Virus record (IMG/VR): IMGVR_UViG_3300030109_003951
Span: 22,601-86,600 of that record
Strand: one strand, 5' to 3'
Source: a virus
Length of the DNA stretch: 64,000 bases
Under the pieces are notes generated by a model. That model was not told the DNA's origin. It ran no database searches and saw only the letters and a program-made list of their open reading frames with translations. Each line of letters opens with the position of its first letter. Position 1 is the stretch's first letter. The position numbers and the translations under genes are program-made. This document shows, one piece after another, positions 43,500 through 50,932 of the stretch.

Positions 43500-43852
43500 A
43501 AAGTATCACCGCCTACTTCTATTGTTCTAACTAAAGGTATAACACAAAAAACATCTGTGTCTCTTACACATTTTAAACCTTGAACGTCAATTGCATTTCT
43601 AGGACTAAAATAACATTCTGCCCCAATAAAGGGATTTTCTGTTGAACCCTGTATGAACACTTCCTCTGGTGGAGTTTTCCACATCTCACCATTTTCATGC
43701 AAGGCCGTCATTATACCTTCTGCTATGTCTTTCACGAAACAACAATCTGCACCATAAGAAACTATTTTCCCACGATTGCCTTCTTCTACGAGAATGCCAC
43801 TTTCTTCTTGTTGTTCTACTTCTATCAATACCCATTTACCTACTGCTTTCAT
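43493..43852 (-). CDS. groES: co-chaperonin (GroES-like)
   Basis: A 119-residue protein. MKAVGKWVLIEVE, GILVEEGNRGKIVSYG and a C-terminal CVIPLVR strand resemble GroES strands. The middle region (residues about 50-85) may hold an extended mobile loop with ALHENGEMWKTPPEEVFIQG. It is about 20 residues longer than GroES. Adjacent position before GroEL supports the assignment. It would cap the viral chaperonin. Confidence 0.75.
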   Translation of the reverse strand: MKAVGKWVLIEVEQQEESGILVEEGNRGKIVSYGADCCFVKDIAEGIMTALHENGEMWKTPPEEVFIQGSTENPFIGAECYFSPRNAIDVQGLKCVRDTDVFCVIPLVRTIEVGGDTLC

Positions 43853-43964
43853 TTTTATCTCTCCTTTTTTCTAAACATTCTTGACTACAATATATTCTGC
43901 CATTTGTGTCTGGGACTCTTTCTTCCCCCCACAATATAGGATGGCGACACTCAAAACATTTCAT
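43836..43964 (-). CDS. 42-residue zinc-finger protein
   Basis: A frame from the ATG at 43964 with MKCFECRHPILWGEE then RIYCSQECLEKRR. A CxxC and a CxxxC pair suggest a treble-clef zinc finger. It overlaps the GroES start by 17 bases. Probably translated, since similar small zinc proteins fill other gaps in this operon. Confidence 0.55.
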   Translation of the reverse strand: MKCFECRHPILWGEERVPDTNGRIYCSQECLEKRRDKNESSR

Positions 43965-44185
43965 TCTCCAGTGTCCTCCAGTGGGATGATGCCAATCACC
44001 CCATCTTCTTTAAGAGAATGATACATTCTAGCCGCAACGATGAATGCCTCTCCTGCATTTTTTGTCCAGAAGGTAGTTCTAGAAAATTCATCACTTGCCC
44101 AATCGACTTGATGGTTTTCTACTTCATCAACAGTGGCCACTGCTATTTTCCAATGACCATCTACCTTCTTAACAAAGATGAACAT
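43961..44185 (-). CDS. uncharacterised protein beside JAMM protease
   Basis: A 74-residue alpha/beta protein from the ATG at 44185, overlapping the JAMM stop as TAATG. FIFVKKVDGHWKIAVATVDEV is followed by AGEAFIVAARMYHSL and IIPLED. It is not a clear ubiquitin-like fold, since it lacks the Gly-Gly end. Coupling to the JAMM gene makes it a candidate substrate or partner. Confidence 0.5.
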   Translation of the reverse strand: MFIFVKKVDGHWKIAVATVDEVENHQVDWASDEFSRTTFWTKNAGEAFIVAARMYHSLKEDGVIGIIPLEDTGE

Positions 44186-44715
44186 TATTCTTCCTCCCAA
44201 ACACCTGCTACAGTTGCCCCTTTATTAATTGGAACAAAAATTTCAAAGTGGGTATCGGTTTTTCCTTTAATCCAAGTCATCCGTTCTGCCCCACCTAATA
44301 CAATCGCTGAATCCATAATTGGCTCATAGGTATTGATTGTATTCCAATCCGTTCCACTAAAGTAAGCCTTACCAAATGGGTGAGTGTGAATCCAACATTT
44401 GATGGGCATTTTCATACCAGTAACTTCTTCATTATCGTGGAACCAAACAAATGAGCCAGTCCCGAAAGTAATGAATAATTTATTATTGCTGTCTATTACT
44501 ACTTGCACTTCTCTGTCACAATCAAATGCAGTTTTACTCATGTGCCATATAGAATCTAAAACATCTTGACCCGCTTTAGTATGTCTAAGATAATGAGTTA
44601 TTTCTTCTCTAAGATATTTATTTACATAACCCCAATCTAAGAATCGTTGCCATGCACTTTCTATTTCTTGTTTCCATTCTTGGTTAACTACCGTGTCTTC
44701 TAAATTCAAAACCAC
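44185..44715 (-). CDS. JAMM/MPN+ metalloprotease
   Basis: A 176-residue protein. The JAMM signature is complete: His110-Thr-His112-Pro, then Ser120-x2-Asp123 (HTHPFGKAYFSGTDW). An upstream Glu is available for catalysis. These zinc enzymes remove ubiquitin-like proteins from targets or trim their C termini. The E1-like gene lies directly upstream and overlaps it. The ubiquitin-like gene is 3 kb upstream in the same block and ends GGY, so trimming of that Tyr is a natural substrate. TTG at 44709 is an alternative start. Confidence 0.85.
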   Translation of the reverse strand: MVLNLEDTVVNQEWKQEIESAWQRFLDWGYVNKYLREEITHYLRHTKAGQDVLDSIWHMSKTAFDCDREVQVVIDSNNKLFITFGTGSFVWFHDNEEVTGMKMPIKCWIHTHPFGKAYFSGTDWNTINTYEPIMDSAIVLGGAERMTWIKGKTDTHFEIFVPINKGATVAGVWEEE

Positions 44716-45257
44716 ACCACCATTTCATTGTCAACGTGGTCTTTACTAAACCACCGTTGAATCCACTGTGCGCCTAATCCAGCCACAACATAATGCATGC
44801 AGTTGATTCCTTTTGCTTTGCCATCCCAATCATTTCCTTGACAAGAAAAGTTACCATCTGGCCCTGCCAACAATTCATCGTATTTTTCAACTGGTGTTTT
44901 ATATGAGACAAGAATACTTCCTCTACCCTGTGCCCTTAAATCTAACCAAGGTTTATCATAACCATACAACAATCTTCTTGCTGTTAAATTATCAACACAA
45001 CACACAATCAAATCATATCCTTTGAGTTGACTTTTGGTTAATACAGCAAAAGGTTCACCTTTTACTTTGTTATACTTGGCCATTACATTTGCCTTTTTCA
45101 TTCCTACTTCACCTATCTTAAAGTTTTGATATGTGATATTTTTTTCTTCTACTGTGTCTGGGTCATATACTGTAATATCATATGTTCCTATCTTACTAAG
45201 AATAGGAATCAAGTTACTACCGATACCACCTGCACCAATTATCATTACCTTCTTCAT
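44706..45257 (-). CDS. E1/ThiF-like adenylating enzyme
   Basis: A 183-residue protein, short for the family. The Rossmann loop GAGGIGSN lies at residues 8-15. DPDTVEEKNITYQNF at 32-46 matches DxDxVexsNLnRQ, but the conserved Arg is Tyr43. Then come VGMKKANVMAKY and VDNLTARRLL (Asp89-Asn90, Arg94). Candidate catalytic cysteines are Cys139 and Cys153. It would adenylate the C-terminal Gly of a ubiquitin-like protein. Coupled to the JAMM gene by overlap. It could serve sulfur transfer or protein conjugation; the sequence does not decide. Confidence 0.82.
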   Translation of the reverse strand: MKKVMIIGAGGIGSNLIPILSKIGTYDITVYDPDTVEEKNITYQNFKIGEVGMKKANVMAKYNKVKGEPFAVLTKSQLKGYDLIVCCVDNLTARRLLYGYDKPWLDLRAQGRGSILVSYKTPVEKYDELLAGPDGNFSCQGNDWDGKAKGINCMHYVVAGLGAQWIQRWFSKDHVDNEMVVWF

Positions 45258-45258
45258 T

Positions 45259-46140
45259 TTACCATGCTCCTTCTATTAATTGTTCTATTGTTATTTTTTC
45301 TACCATTTGCTTATTTAATCTGATTGCGTTTAATATATCACTGTAACCATAAGATACAGTTGCTTTACTTTTGTTGTTCTTCAATGCCATAGCCAGTGAT
45401 TCCATTGAAACTTTATTTCTACCAGTTTCCCCTCTTATTTGTAGAGTTAACCATATAACTCCTGCCATGAATCTTTTTCTTTTAGTATCTAGTAAGTCAC
45501 CTAAGTTATTTGCTAATGCATAGTAAACCCTTCTAACATCGTTAGCGAAAGCAAAAGATAAATCTAATTCGTGCCTAACTTTATCTATATCTGCCTCTGG
45601 GTTATATTGATATAAAACATGTGATTTACCGAAATGGTTCGCAACCTTTTTGGCCATGCGAATAATTCTCTTTTTGGGGACTTCTGTTATCTTAGAGAGG
45701 GTGCCCACATCTACTCGTATGTTGTTATCCTTTAACGTAAAGTAAGATAATCCTGCACATCTTTCTATGATTGAGTTTCCACGAAATACATGATTTTTTT
45801 GTAGACTATTATAATTTGTTTTAAATTCTAATCTTATGTCTGGGCTACTAGTGAACTCACTTAGAATCATCCAACCTTCATTGATTGCATCGAAGTTTCT
45901 ATTTTTACGATAATTAATAACTGCTCTATTACCCACAAAAGTTCTATTGTTGTTTGACTGGTCTGAGCCTAATCCATAATATTCGTCTTTATTGTGCATT
46001 ACTTCCCCATCATATGTAATCGCCATTACAGTTTCTTCAAGGTTTTCTACTTGGATATAACCACATACATCACAAACCCATTCACCAAGTCTGTCATCAA
46101 AGGTCATCCCTGCATACTTACATTCTTCACAACTTCGCAT
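45259..46140 (-). CDS. tfb: transcription initiation factor TFB (TFIIB-like)
   Basis: A 293-residue protein from the ATG at 46140. The N-terminal zinc ribbon is CEECKYAGMTFDDRLGEW then CDVCGY. A B-reader-like segment follows. Two cyclin-like repeats can be traced: residues about 110-190 (IIERCAGLSYFTLKDNNIRV, PKKRIIRMAKKVANHFG) and 190-290 (FMAGVIWLTLQIRGE). TFB recruits RNA polymerase to TATA-bound TBP. No viral TBP is visible, so it would use the host's. A viral TFB could select the repeated promoters in the 56-63.5 kb region. Confidence 0.85.
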   Translation of the reverse strand: MRSCEECKYAGMTFDDRLGEWVCDVCGYIQVENLEETVMAITYDGEVMHNKDEYYGLGSDQSNNNRTFVGNRAVINYRKNRNFDAINEGWMILSEFTSSPDIRLEFKTNYNSLQKNHVFRGNSIIERCAGLSYFTLKDNNIRVDVGTLSKITEVPKKRIIRMAKKVANHFGKSHVLYQYNPEADIDKVRHELDLSFAFANDVRRVYYALANNLGDLLDTKRKRFMAGVIWLTLQIRGETGRNKVSMESLAMALKNNKSKATVSYGYSDILNAIRLNKQMVEKITIEQLIEGAW

Positions 46141-47411
46141 TACTCTTCCTCCCATACATTTTCATAAGAATCAAAATCTTCTATCATCAACGGTGTCCTA
46201 CCAGATAACTTATTATCCATAGTGCTAATTATTTTTCTAGATTCTGAATCGTTCAAACATAACATAGCCCTAGCATAAACTTGGTCGCCTATAGAACTGC
46301 CACCCATTAGATTATCAATACAAACATTTACACCCCCATACTTAGAATAAAAATTATCATTTAATTTTTTTGTTCTGAGGGCTTCGGGGCTTTCTGGATT
46401 TTGAAGATGTGTAATCATAACAGTAGATACATCTTGTAAGTTACCTTCGTTCTTATTTTTTATTTCACCGAATATAAACCAATACGCTTCCTTTCCTTTT
46501 ACAATTACTTTAAGTTGGGAGCCATGTCTTCTAACTCTAATGTCATCAAACTTCTCTAAACTTCTAACCAACTCTAGGGATTTGTCCACGACAATTTTAT
46601 CTTTCCTGTTGTGTAATAAAAATTGAATCATTGTATTAAGTTGTGATTCTGAGGGATAGTCACCTATTGTATATTTCCAAAGATAGTTTGGGCTTATACC
46701 CCACCACTTACTTCTTCTGTTTTTTCTTTCACCATTGTAAATTTTGATAAAGGCCAACATATCTTTTTCTGACATTTCGCCCCATACATTATCACTTATT
46801 TCCAAAGCATATCTTTTACTGGATATTTTTTGAACATTAAGGAGAACCTTTTCTCTCCTGTGATAAGGTCTTGTTTCGTAAATGTCTTCTAAGGTTTCCA
46901 TGTCCAAACCAACTATTTTTTTAACATAGGTTACGTGATTAAAATAATATTCTATTCTCTCTTCAATTGCTCTTTTGATTAAATTTGGCGTTTCCATATA
47001 CTTATTGAAAAACAAATAAACATCACTACTATCTCTTTTAGAAGTGCCAGCGTACATTGCTGTTTTAGCAATAGTAACCAAAGCATCTTTCTTAGTCATA
47101 ATTTTGCCCATGAGTTTGAATCGACAATCATCCTTTTGTAAAACAAAGGGAAATCCATTGATGTAAAAAGTAACAACATAAGATACAGGGGCATTTGAAT
47201 ACCAATCACCATTAGGTAAATTTTTTTCCAACACCGTACAAAAGTTTTCAATCAAAGGGTCAACTTTAGAATATCTATCCACACTAGTTTCCCAACGGGA
47301 TTCTCTCATGTGACCTTGATACTTTAAACCGTTTCTCTCATCATCGTGTGGATAAGAGTTTACTTCATTGGTTTGTATCTGTATATCTATTTCTACTCCT
47401 CTTACTTCCAT
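46140..47411 (-). CDS. large uncharacterised protein between TFB and Ubl genes
   Basis: A 423-residue alpha/beta protein. It overlaps TFB by one base and starts with TAATG over the upstream gene. There is no membrane segment or recognised catalytic motif. The C terminus is acidic (DSYENVWEEE). It sits inside the block that carries the ubiquitin-like set, so a role as ligase or target is open. Not a recognisable E2 or E3. Confidence 0.5.
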   Translation of the reverse strand: MEVRGVEIDIQIQTNEVNSYPHDDERNGLKYQGHMRESRWETSVDRYSKVDPLIENFCTVLEKNLPNGDWYSNAPVSYVVTFYINGFPFVLQKDDCRFKLMGKIMTKKDALVTIAKTAMYAGTSKRDSSDVYLFFNKYMETPNLIKRAIEERIEYYFNHVTYVKKIVGLDMETLEDIYETRPYHRREKVLLNVQKISSKRYALEISDNVWGEMSEKDMLAFIKIYNGERKNRRSKWWGISPNYLWKYTIGDYPSESQLNTMIQFLLHNRKDKIVVDKSLELVRSLEKFDDIRVRRHGSQLKVIVKGKEAYWFIFGEIKNKNEGNLQDVSTVMITHLQNPESPEALRTKKLNDNFYSKYGGVNVCIDNLMGGSSIGDQVYARAMLCLNDSESRKIISTMDNKLSGRTPLMIEDFDSYENVWEEE

Positions 47412-47581
47412 TATTTAGCACCATATGTTTTCGATTTGTAATTCTTTAAACACTTATCATGGAATCCTTTTCTTGCCTCTAAAGGATGCGTTAACTGTCC
47501 CCCGCATATCCTACATTTAGTTGCAATAACCTTGTCTGTTGAGCGTCTGCTCGTAACATACTCTGGGTCAAAGTCATCCAT
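47411..47581 (-). CDS. 56-residue zinc-knuckle protein
   Basis: ATG at 47581, with AAAGGTGA upstream. CRICGGQLTHPLEARKGFHDKCLKNY gives a CxxC...H...C zinc site like the C-terminal part of the protein at 32251-32496. Its stop overlaps the following gene. Function unknown, probably nucleic-acid-binding. Confidence 0.55.
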   Translation of the reverse strand: MDDFDPEYVTSRRSTDKVIATKCRICGGQLTHPLEARKGFHDKCLKNYKSKTYGAK

Positions 47582-47595
47582 AAATATCACCTTTT

Positions 47596-47681
47596 AGGTA
47601 GGAAGAGAGCAAGACACGCACCGACAGAATTAACGTCACGACAAGACTGAAACATCTCTCTATTACTGTGTCAACCTACCT
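47596..47681 (-). ncRNA. inverted-repeat-bounded intergenic element, possible structured RNA
   Basis: AGGTAGG at 47596-47602 is the exact reverse complement of CCTACCT at 47675-47681. Inside, AGAGAG and CTCTCT can extend the stem. The 86-base element fills the gap upstream of the zinc-knuckle gene. It lacks a T-loop sequence and so is not a tRNA. A leader structure, processing site or small RNA are all possible. Confidence 0.3.
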
Positions 47682-47694
47682 CAATGTTTTGAGT

Positions 47695-47895
47695 TTAATA
47701 TCCCCCTACTAATGACGGCATCAAGTCAACAGTCTCTACTCCATCCCAATCATAATCTGAAAGGTTTTGTCTGCTGACGATTGTTCCATCAACGCAAACC
47801 CAATGTGTTGGGTAGTCACTGATGTAATCAATTATTTCTTCTGATGTCACCTCAATAGGTGTGTGTCCACTTGCATTTAATATTCTAAGTTGCAT
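47695..47895 (-). CDS. ubiquitin-like (ThiS/MoaD/SAMP-type) beta-grasp protein ending GGY
   Basis: A 66-residue protein with GAGGAGA before the ATG at 47895. The strand-helix-strand order fits a beta-grasp fold: MQLRILNASG, then TPIEVTSEEIIDYISD, then HWVCVDGTIVSRQNL, then VETVDLMPSLVGGY. VDG-x-IVSRQ and a final Pro-x3-Gly-Gly are as in ThiS and MoaD. A single Tyr follows the Gly-Gly, so the protein would need trimming before activation. An E1-like enzyme and a JAMM protease lie about 3 kb downstream in the same block. The viral Ubl could be conjugated to proteins or could carry sulfur. Confidence 0.7.
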   Translation of the reverse strand: MQLRILNASGHTPIEVTSEEIIDYISDYPTHWVCVDGTIVSRQNLSDYDWDGVETVDLMPSLVGGY

Positions 47896-47896
47896 A

Positions 47897-48151
47897 TTAT
47901 ATCTCCTCTGTGTTGTTGGTACTGCCACTAGTATATAAAGTGGAACGTTCATTTAACCTTGAGAATGCTATTCCTAGAGTCTTTTCATAGTGCAGAACTA
48001 ATTTACTTAAGTTCTCAACTTGTGCATTACCCTCTAATACCATCTGTGTTAATTTTTGGTTGTTCTGTACAGCAGTCTCTAATTGCGTAGTAGCAGTTAG
48101 TAACTTCTGGCTCGTCTCTTGTAATTGTTTTTCCATTTCTTTTTTGTTCAT
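47897..48151 (-). CDS. coiled-coil protein
   Basis: An 84-residue protein whose ATG overlaps the HNH stop as ATGA. It is a long helix with heptads (LQETSQKLLTATTQLETAVQ), then a short Ser/Thr-rich tail. It contains the ribosome binding site of the ubiquitin-like gene. It may be a structural or adaptor partner. Family not recognised. Confidence 0.5.
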   Translation of the reverse strand: MNKKEMEKQLQETSQKLLTATTQLETAVQNNQKLTQMVLEGNAQVENLSKLVLHYEKTLGIAFSRLNERSTLYTSGSTNNTEEI

Positions 48152-48933
48152 GTTTTCACTCTCCATCTTTTTCCTTTCCATAATGAGCCTTTACTTAGAT
48201 TATCTTTAGCCCATAATGGTTGTAAGTTAGTATAATGAAATGCTATTCTTTGTTCTTCTATTTTACTTAAATCAAAGGAACTCAAAGGAATGATGTGGTC
48301 TATATGCCAACCTGTTCTTGACCAATTATCCCAAGTCATCCCTTCTTCCCATAGACTCTCTATATGTTTTTTAAGAACTGGTATATCTACTCCCACTAAT
48401 TTAATTGCTGATTCGGATTTTTTAACCCTTGATTTCCTAAGTAACCTACCTAAACTATTTCTTAAACTTACTCTTAATTTATGTTCGGGATTATTATGAT
48501 ACCTTTCATTAATTTTTTTATTGAGTTTTTCTTTATGTTTTTCACGATAGTTTTTATCCCATCCACTTTTTTGTTTTTTATATAATGTGGTTTTTTGCTT
48601 AGGCACTCTCCATGTATTATGAGCGCATGGTTTACAATAACTTTTTTTATTATAGAAAACTTTTCCACTATTATCATTTGGAAAATCATCAAGGATTTTT
48701 ATTGTGTCACAAATTCTACATCTTCGTTTTCCTATTTTTTGGAGTTGATGAAGTTCTTCTCTATAGGCCATTTCTTTTTTATATTTTTTATAATGTTCCT
48801 CACCTTTCGATTTGGCTTTATGCTCACTTCGACAACTCTTACATTCACCTCGCCTACTACCATACTTATCACCCACCAAATCAAAATTTTCTATGGGAAA
48901 AGTTTCCTTACATATCCTACAATTCTTTTTCAT
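48148..48933 (-). CDS. HNH endonuclease with zinc motifs
   Basis: A 261-residue protein. Two N-terminal CxxC...CxxC modules (CRICKETFP...CKSC and CRICDTIKI...CKPC) precede a Lys-rich linker. The HNH core follows: WHIDHIIPLSSFD then FHYTNLQPLWAKDNLSKG. Free-standing HNH genes of this type are common mobile elements in viruses. It overlaps both neighbours, so it is integrated in the operon. Roles as a homing enzyme or genome processing nuclease are both open. Confidence 0.85.
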   Translation of the reverse strand: MKKNCRICKETFPIENFDLVGDKYGSRRGECKSCRSEHKAKSKGEEHYKKYKKEMAYREELHQLQKIGKRRCRICDTIKILDDFPNDNSGKVFYNKKSYCKPCAHNTWRVPKQKTTLYKKQKSGWDKNYREKHKEKLNKKINERYHNNPEHKLRVSLRNSLGRLLRKSRVKKSESAIKLVGVDIPVLKKHIESLWEEGMTWDNWSRTGWHIDHIIPLSSFDLSKIEEQRIAFHYTNLQPLWAKDNLSKGSLWKGKRWRVKT

Positions 48934-49193
48934 TGCTCATCAAACTCTTTCATCCTTAATTGTTCTTCTAAATACCCATTGAGTATGCTATCTATCTGAG
49001 CAAACATTTGCTTGTTAGCCCCTGCGATAGATTTGCGCTTTAGACTCAACCATATCTTGTGATGTAGATTAATCATGATTACCACTGTCATTTCATGCTC
49101 ATGTTGCTTGATGATAACTGGTGGCATATCCACATCTTCTATCAATCTAAATTCTACTATGTCACTTGATTCATCATTAAGTTCAAATCTCAT
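48930..49193 (-). CDS. uncharacterised protein
   Basis: An 87-residue protein. The N-terminal half is beta-rich (VEFRLIEDVDMPPVIIKQ), the C-terminal half helical. The stop overlaps the HNH start as ATGA. Family not recognised. Confidence 0.5.
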   Translation of the reverse strand: MRFELNDESSDIVEFRLIEDVDMPPVIIKQHEHEMTVVIMINLHHKIWLSLKRKSIAGANKQMFAQIDSILNGYLEEQLRMKEFDEQ

Positions 49194-49279
49194 TCCTCAA
49201 TCACCTCACTATCACACATTGAACAAAACCAATCTTGATTCATTGGGAAACTTGGGTGGCAAACACACAAATATCTCAT
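49190..49279 (-). CDS. 29-residue cysteine-rich mini-protein
   Basis: A frame with CVCHPS and CSMCD, enough for a zinc site, from the ATG at 49279. It overlaps genes on both sides by four bases, which supports translation despite its size. Confidence 0.4.
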   Translation of the reverse strand: MRYLCVCHPSFPMNQDWFCSMCDSEVIEE

Positions 49280-49692
49280 TTTTTCACCTTGTATTTTTGA
49301 TTTCTACATTCAGCAGAACAGTATTTAATTTTAGGATTCCTTGTCTTTGGTGTAAACATTTTGTTACACGCTGGACATAGTTTCTGTTGAATAGGATTCT
49401 TATCTTTCCATTCGTTTCTTCTTGCTAAATCATACTCTTGTTTTTTTGACAACGCATTACCAGTTTTTCTTTTAGCAACAACATAATCTCTTTTAGCATA
49501 ATCTTTTTGTCTGAGGTATCTTCTCTTTTTCAAACATGCATCACAAAATCTTTTTTGCGGTTTGTATGGAAATACATCATCACACATTTCACACAATGTT
49601 AATTCTTTGTTCTCTATTTTACGATAGAGTTCATCTTCGTATTCCTCTACCTTCTTTACTAGTTTTTCATCTATCTCTATCATTTCTATCAC
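49276..49692 (-). CDS. double zinc-finger protein
   Basis: A 138-residue protein with GTG start at 49692 overlapping the previous stop; ATG at 49683 is possible. CEMCDDVFPYKPQKRFCDAC and CPACNKMFTPKTRNPK then YCSAEC form two zinc fingers separated by a very basic helix. The second finger type is often seen in HNH-associated and mobile-element proteins. Likely nucleic-acid-binding. Confidence 0.6.
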   Translation of the reverse strand: MIEMIEIDEKLVKKVEEYEDELYRKIENKELTLCEMCDDVFPYKPQKRFCDACLKKRRYLRQKDYAKRDYVVAKRKTGNALSKKQEYDLARRNEWKDKNPIQQKLCPACNKMFTPKTRNPKIKYCSAECRNQKYKVKK

Positions 49693-49907
49693 TCTAACGG
49701 GTGTTTAATATTTTTATCCCCTAACACCCAACGTAAGGATTTAATTACTCCTTCCAATGCTTTGAATTGTCGCATGTGGAATATTCGTTCTTTCTTAGGT
49801 AACTCCTTGCTCATCTCCACTGAATGAAAGTTTTGCTTCCTCTCAGCCTTGTCGAGCATTGCCTCTATCTGCTCCCAACTTCTATCATAAGTAAAATGCC
49901 CATTCAT
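49689..49907 (-). CDS. small helical protein
   Basis: A 72-residue helical, charged protein (QIEAMLDKAERKQNF, MRQFKALEGVIKSLRW). Overlaps both neighbours by four bases. Family not recognised. Confidence 0.5.
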   Translation of the reverse strand: MNGHFTYDRSWEQIEAMLDKAERKQNFHSVEMSKELPKKERIFHMRQFKALEGVIKSLRWVLGDKNIKHPLE

Positions 49908-50029
49908 TTCAATAACCTCAATCCACCCATTTTCTTTGGGGAAGATTTTGCCAACCTTGTAGGTTTAACTAATCTGTTTGTAGGTCTATCATATTTCATT
50001 ACTTCTCTCTTGTATTTTCTCTTTACCAT
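49904..50029 (-). CDS. 41-residue basic protein
   Basis: A short, very basic frame (VKRKYKREVMKY, RLVKPTRLAKSSPKK) from the ATG at 50029 with its stop overlapping the next start. Probably nucleic-acid-binding if translated. Confidence 0.45.
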   Translation of the reverse strand: MVKRKYKREVMKYDRPTNRLVKPTRLAKSSPKKMGGLRLLK

Positions 50030-50031
50030 TC

Positions 50032-50256
50032 TTATCTCTCCTCGAATATTATAACACATGGAACTGGCAATCCTTTCTTCCTAGAAGATTCTGATTGCAT
50101 CAATATTCCTCTATGCCTTTTTGTTCCTTTTAAGCCATCATCTAGCACCTTTAACATGTCTTGTACTGTCTTACCCGCATCTGGGAAAAACTGAACGCAT
50201 TGCCTACCTTTTAGTTCGTGTATTTTCATACGACCTAATCCTGTAAAATCAATCAT
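50032..50256 (-). CDS. small uncharacterised protein
   Basis: A 74-residue alpha/beta protein with FFPDAGKTVQDMLKVLDDGL and a terminal PVPCVIIFEE strand. It overlaps the upstream gene by eight bases. The GKT is not in a P-loop context. Family not recognised. Confidence 0.5.
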   Translation of the reverse strand: MIDFTGLGRMKIHELKGRQCVQFFPDAGKTVQDMLKVLDDGLKGTKRHRGILMQSESSRKKGLPVPCVIIFEER

Positions 50257-50461
50257 TCAAAAACGCCTCCCACATATCTTTTTTCATGTCTGGCCACATT
50301 TTATTAAACTCACTCATTTCTTTGCTATATGATTTTAATATAAGTGTTGATTCGCCATTTTCTATTTTATAAAGATTATAATTAGTACTAAGGTGGTTCG
50401 GGATGGTAATACCATAATAGTAGTTTCCTTTATGAGAATACACGTCATTTGATTCAATCAT
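50249..50461 (-). CDS. small uncharacterised protein
   Basis: A 70-residue Tyr/Asn-rich protein, beta at the N terminus and helical at the C terminus (FNKMWPDMKKDMWEAFL). Start overlaps the previous stop as ATGA. Family not recognised. Confidence 0.5.
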   Translation of the reverse strand: MIESNDVYSHKGNYYYGITIPNHLSTNYNLYKIENGESTLILKSYSKEMSEFNKMWPDMKKDMWEAFLND

Positions 50462-50754
50462 TCTTCTTCACCTCTCAATGGGCAAACCCACATACCCTCA
50501 TCATCATCATAAATCTCAATCTCATTATGACATTCACAGCGAATCTTTCTCCATCGTTTTGTGTCGTGATTCCATTCCAGATTGTAGTAATTCTGGAAGC
50601 AACAAGCACACCACCATTCATCGGATTTATTTGGATATTCAAACAAGGTGTCTCTGTCGTCATCTTCACATTCACACATCACACATACGAGAGGTCTATG
50701 ACCAACTCCCAACCATCTCTCAAACGCATCGGATTTGAAATATAGTGGATTCAT
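50458..50754 (-). CDS. multi-cysteine zinc protein
   Basis: A 98-residue protein from the ATG at 50754. CVMCEC, CACC and CECH plus WVCPL give enough ligands for two zinc ions. Acidic overall with many Trp. Role unknown; a small adaptor is plausible. Confidence 0.55.
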   Translation of the reverse strand: MNPLYFKSDAFERWLGVGHRPLVCVMCECEDDDRDTLFEYPNKSDEWWCACCFQNYYNLEWNHDTKRWRKIRCECHNEIEIYDDDEGMWVCPLRGEEE

Positions 50755-50834
50755 TCTTCTTCCACCTCTATACAATCTAACCACTTATCACAACTCATAA
50801 TTGGTCGCAATTTCCCTAAACAATTACACTTCAT
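50751..50834 (-). CDS. 27-residue cysteine-containing mini-protein
   Basis: ATG at 50834, with MKCNCLGKL then MSCDKWLDC. It overlaps both neighbours by four bases. Very short, so translation is uncertain. Confidence 0.3.
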   Translation of the reverse strand: MKCNCLGKLRPIMSCDKWLDCIEVEEE

Positions 50835-50932
50835 TCTTGTTCACATCCTTGACTACAAACTGTTGAACCATAATAACATAGTTCGTTACAACCACTTACT
50901 TCACATTCTACTACATGTAAATTTTTACCCAT
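50831..50932 (-). CDS. 33-residue cysteine-rich mini-protein
   Basis: ATG at 50932, with VECEVSGCNELCYYG and VCSQGCEQ. The five cysteines suggest a zinc finger. Start and stop overlap neighbours, consistent with the tight packing of this operon. Confidence 0.4.
   Translation of the reverse strand: MGKNLHVVECEVSGCNELCYYGSTVCSQGCEQE

Noticed and set aside
43961-44185. A second ubiquitin-like protein beside the JAMM gene
   Set aside because: The end is DTGE without Gly-Gly, and the strand-helix order does not fit a beta-grasp fold.
47596-47681. tRNA gene on the minus strand
   Set aside because: The 7-base end pairing and length look right, but there is no T-loop GGTTCGA-type sequence, no clear anticodon arm and no D-loop pattern.
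48148-48933. HNH gene as part of an intron interrupting a host gene
   Set aside because: The flanking genes are complete and overlap it by four bases, so no split gene or intron is visible.
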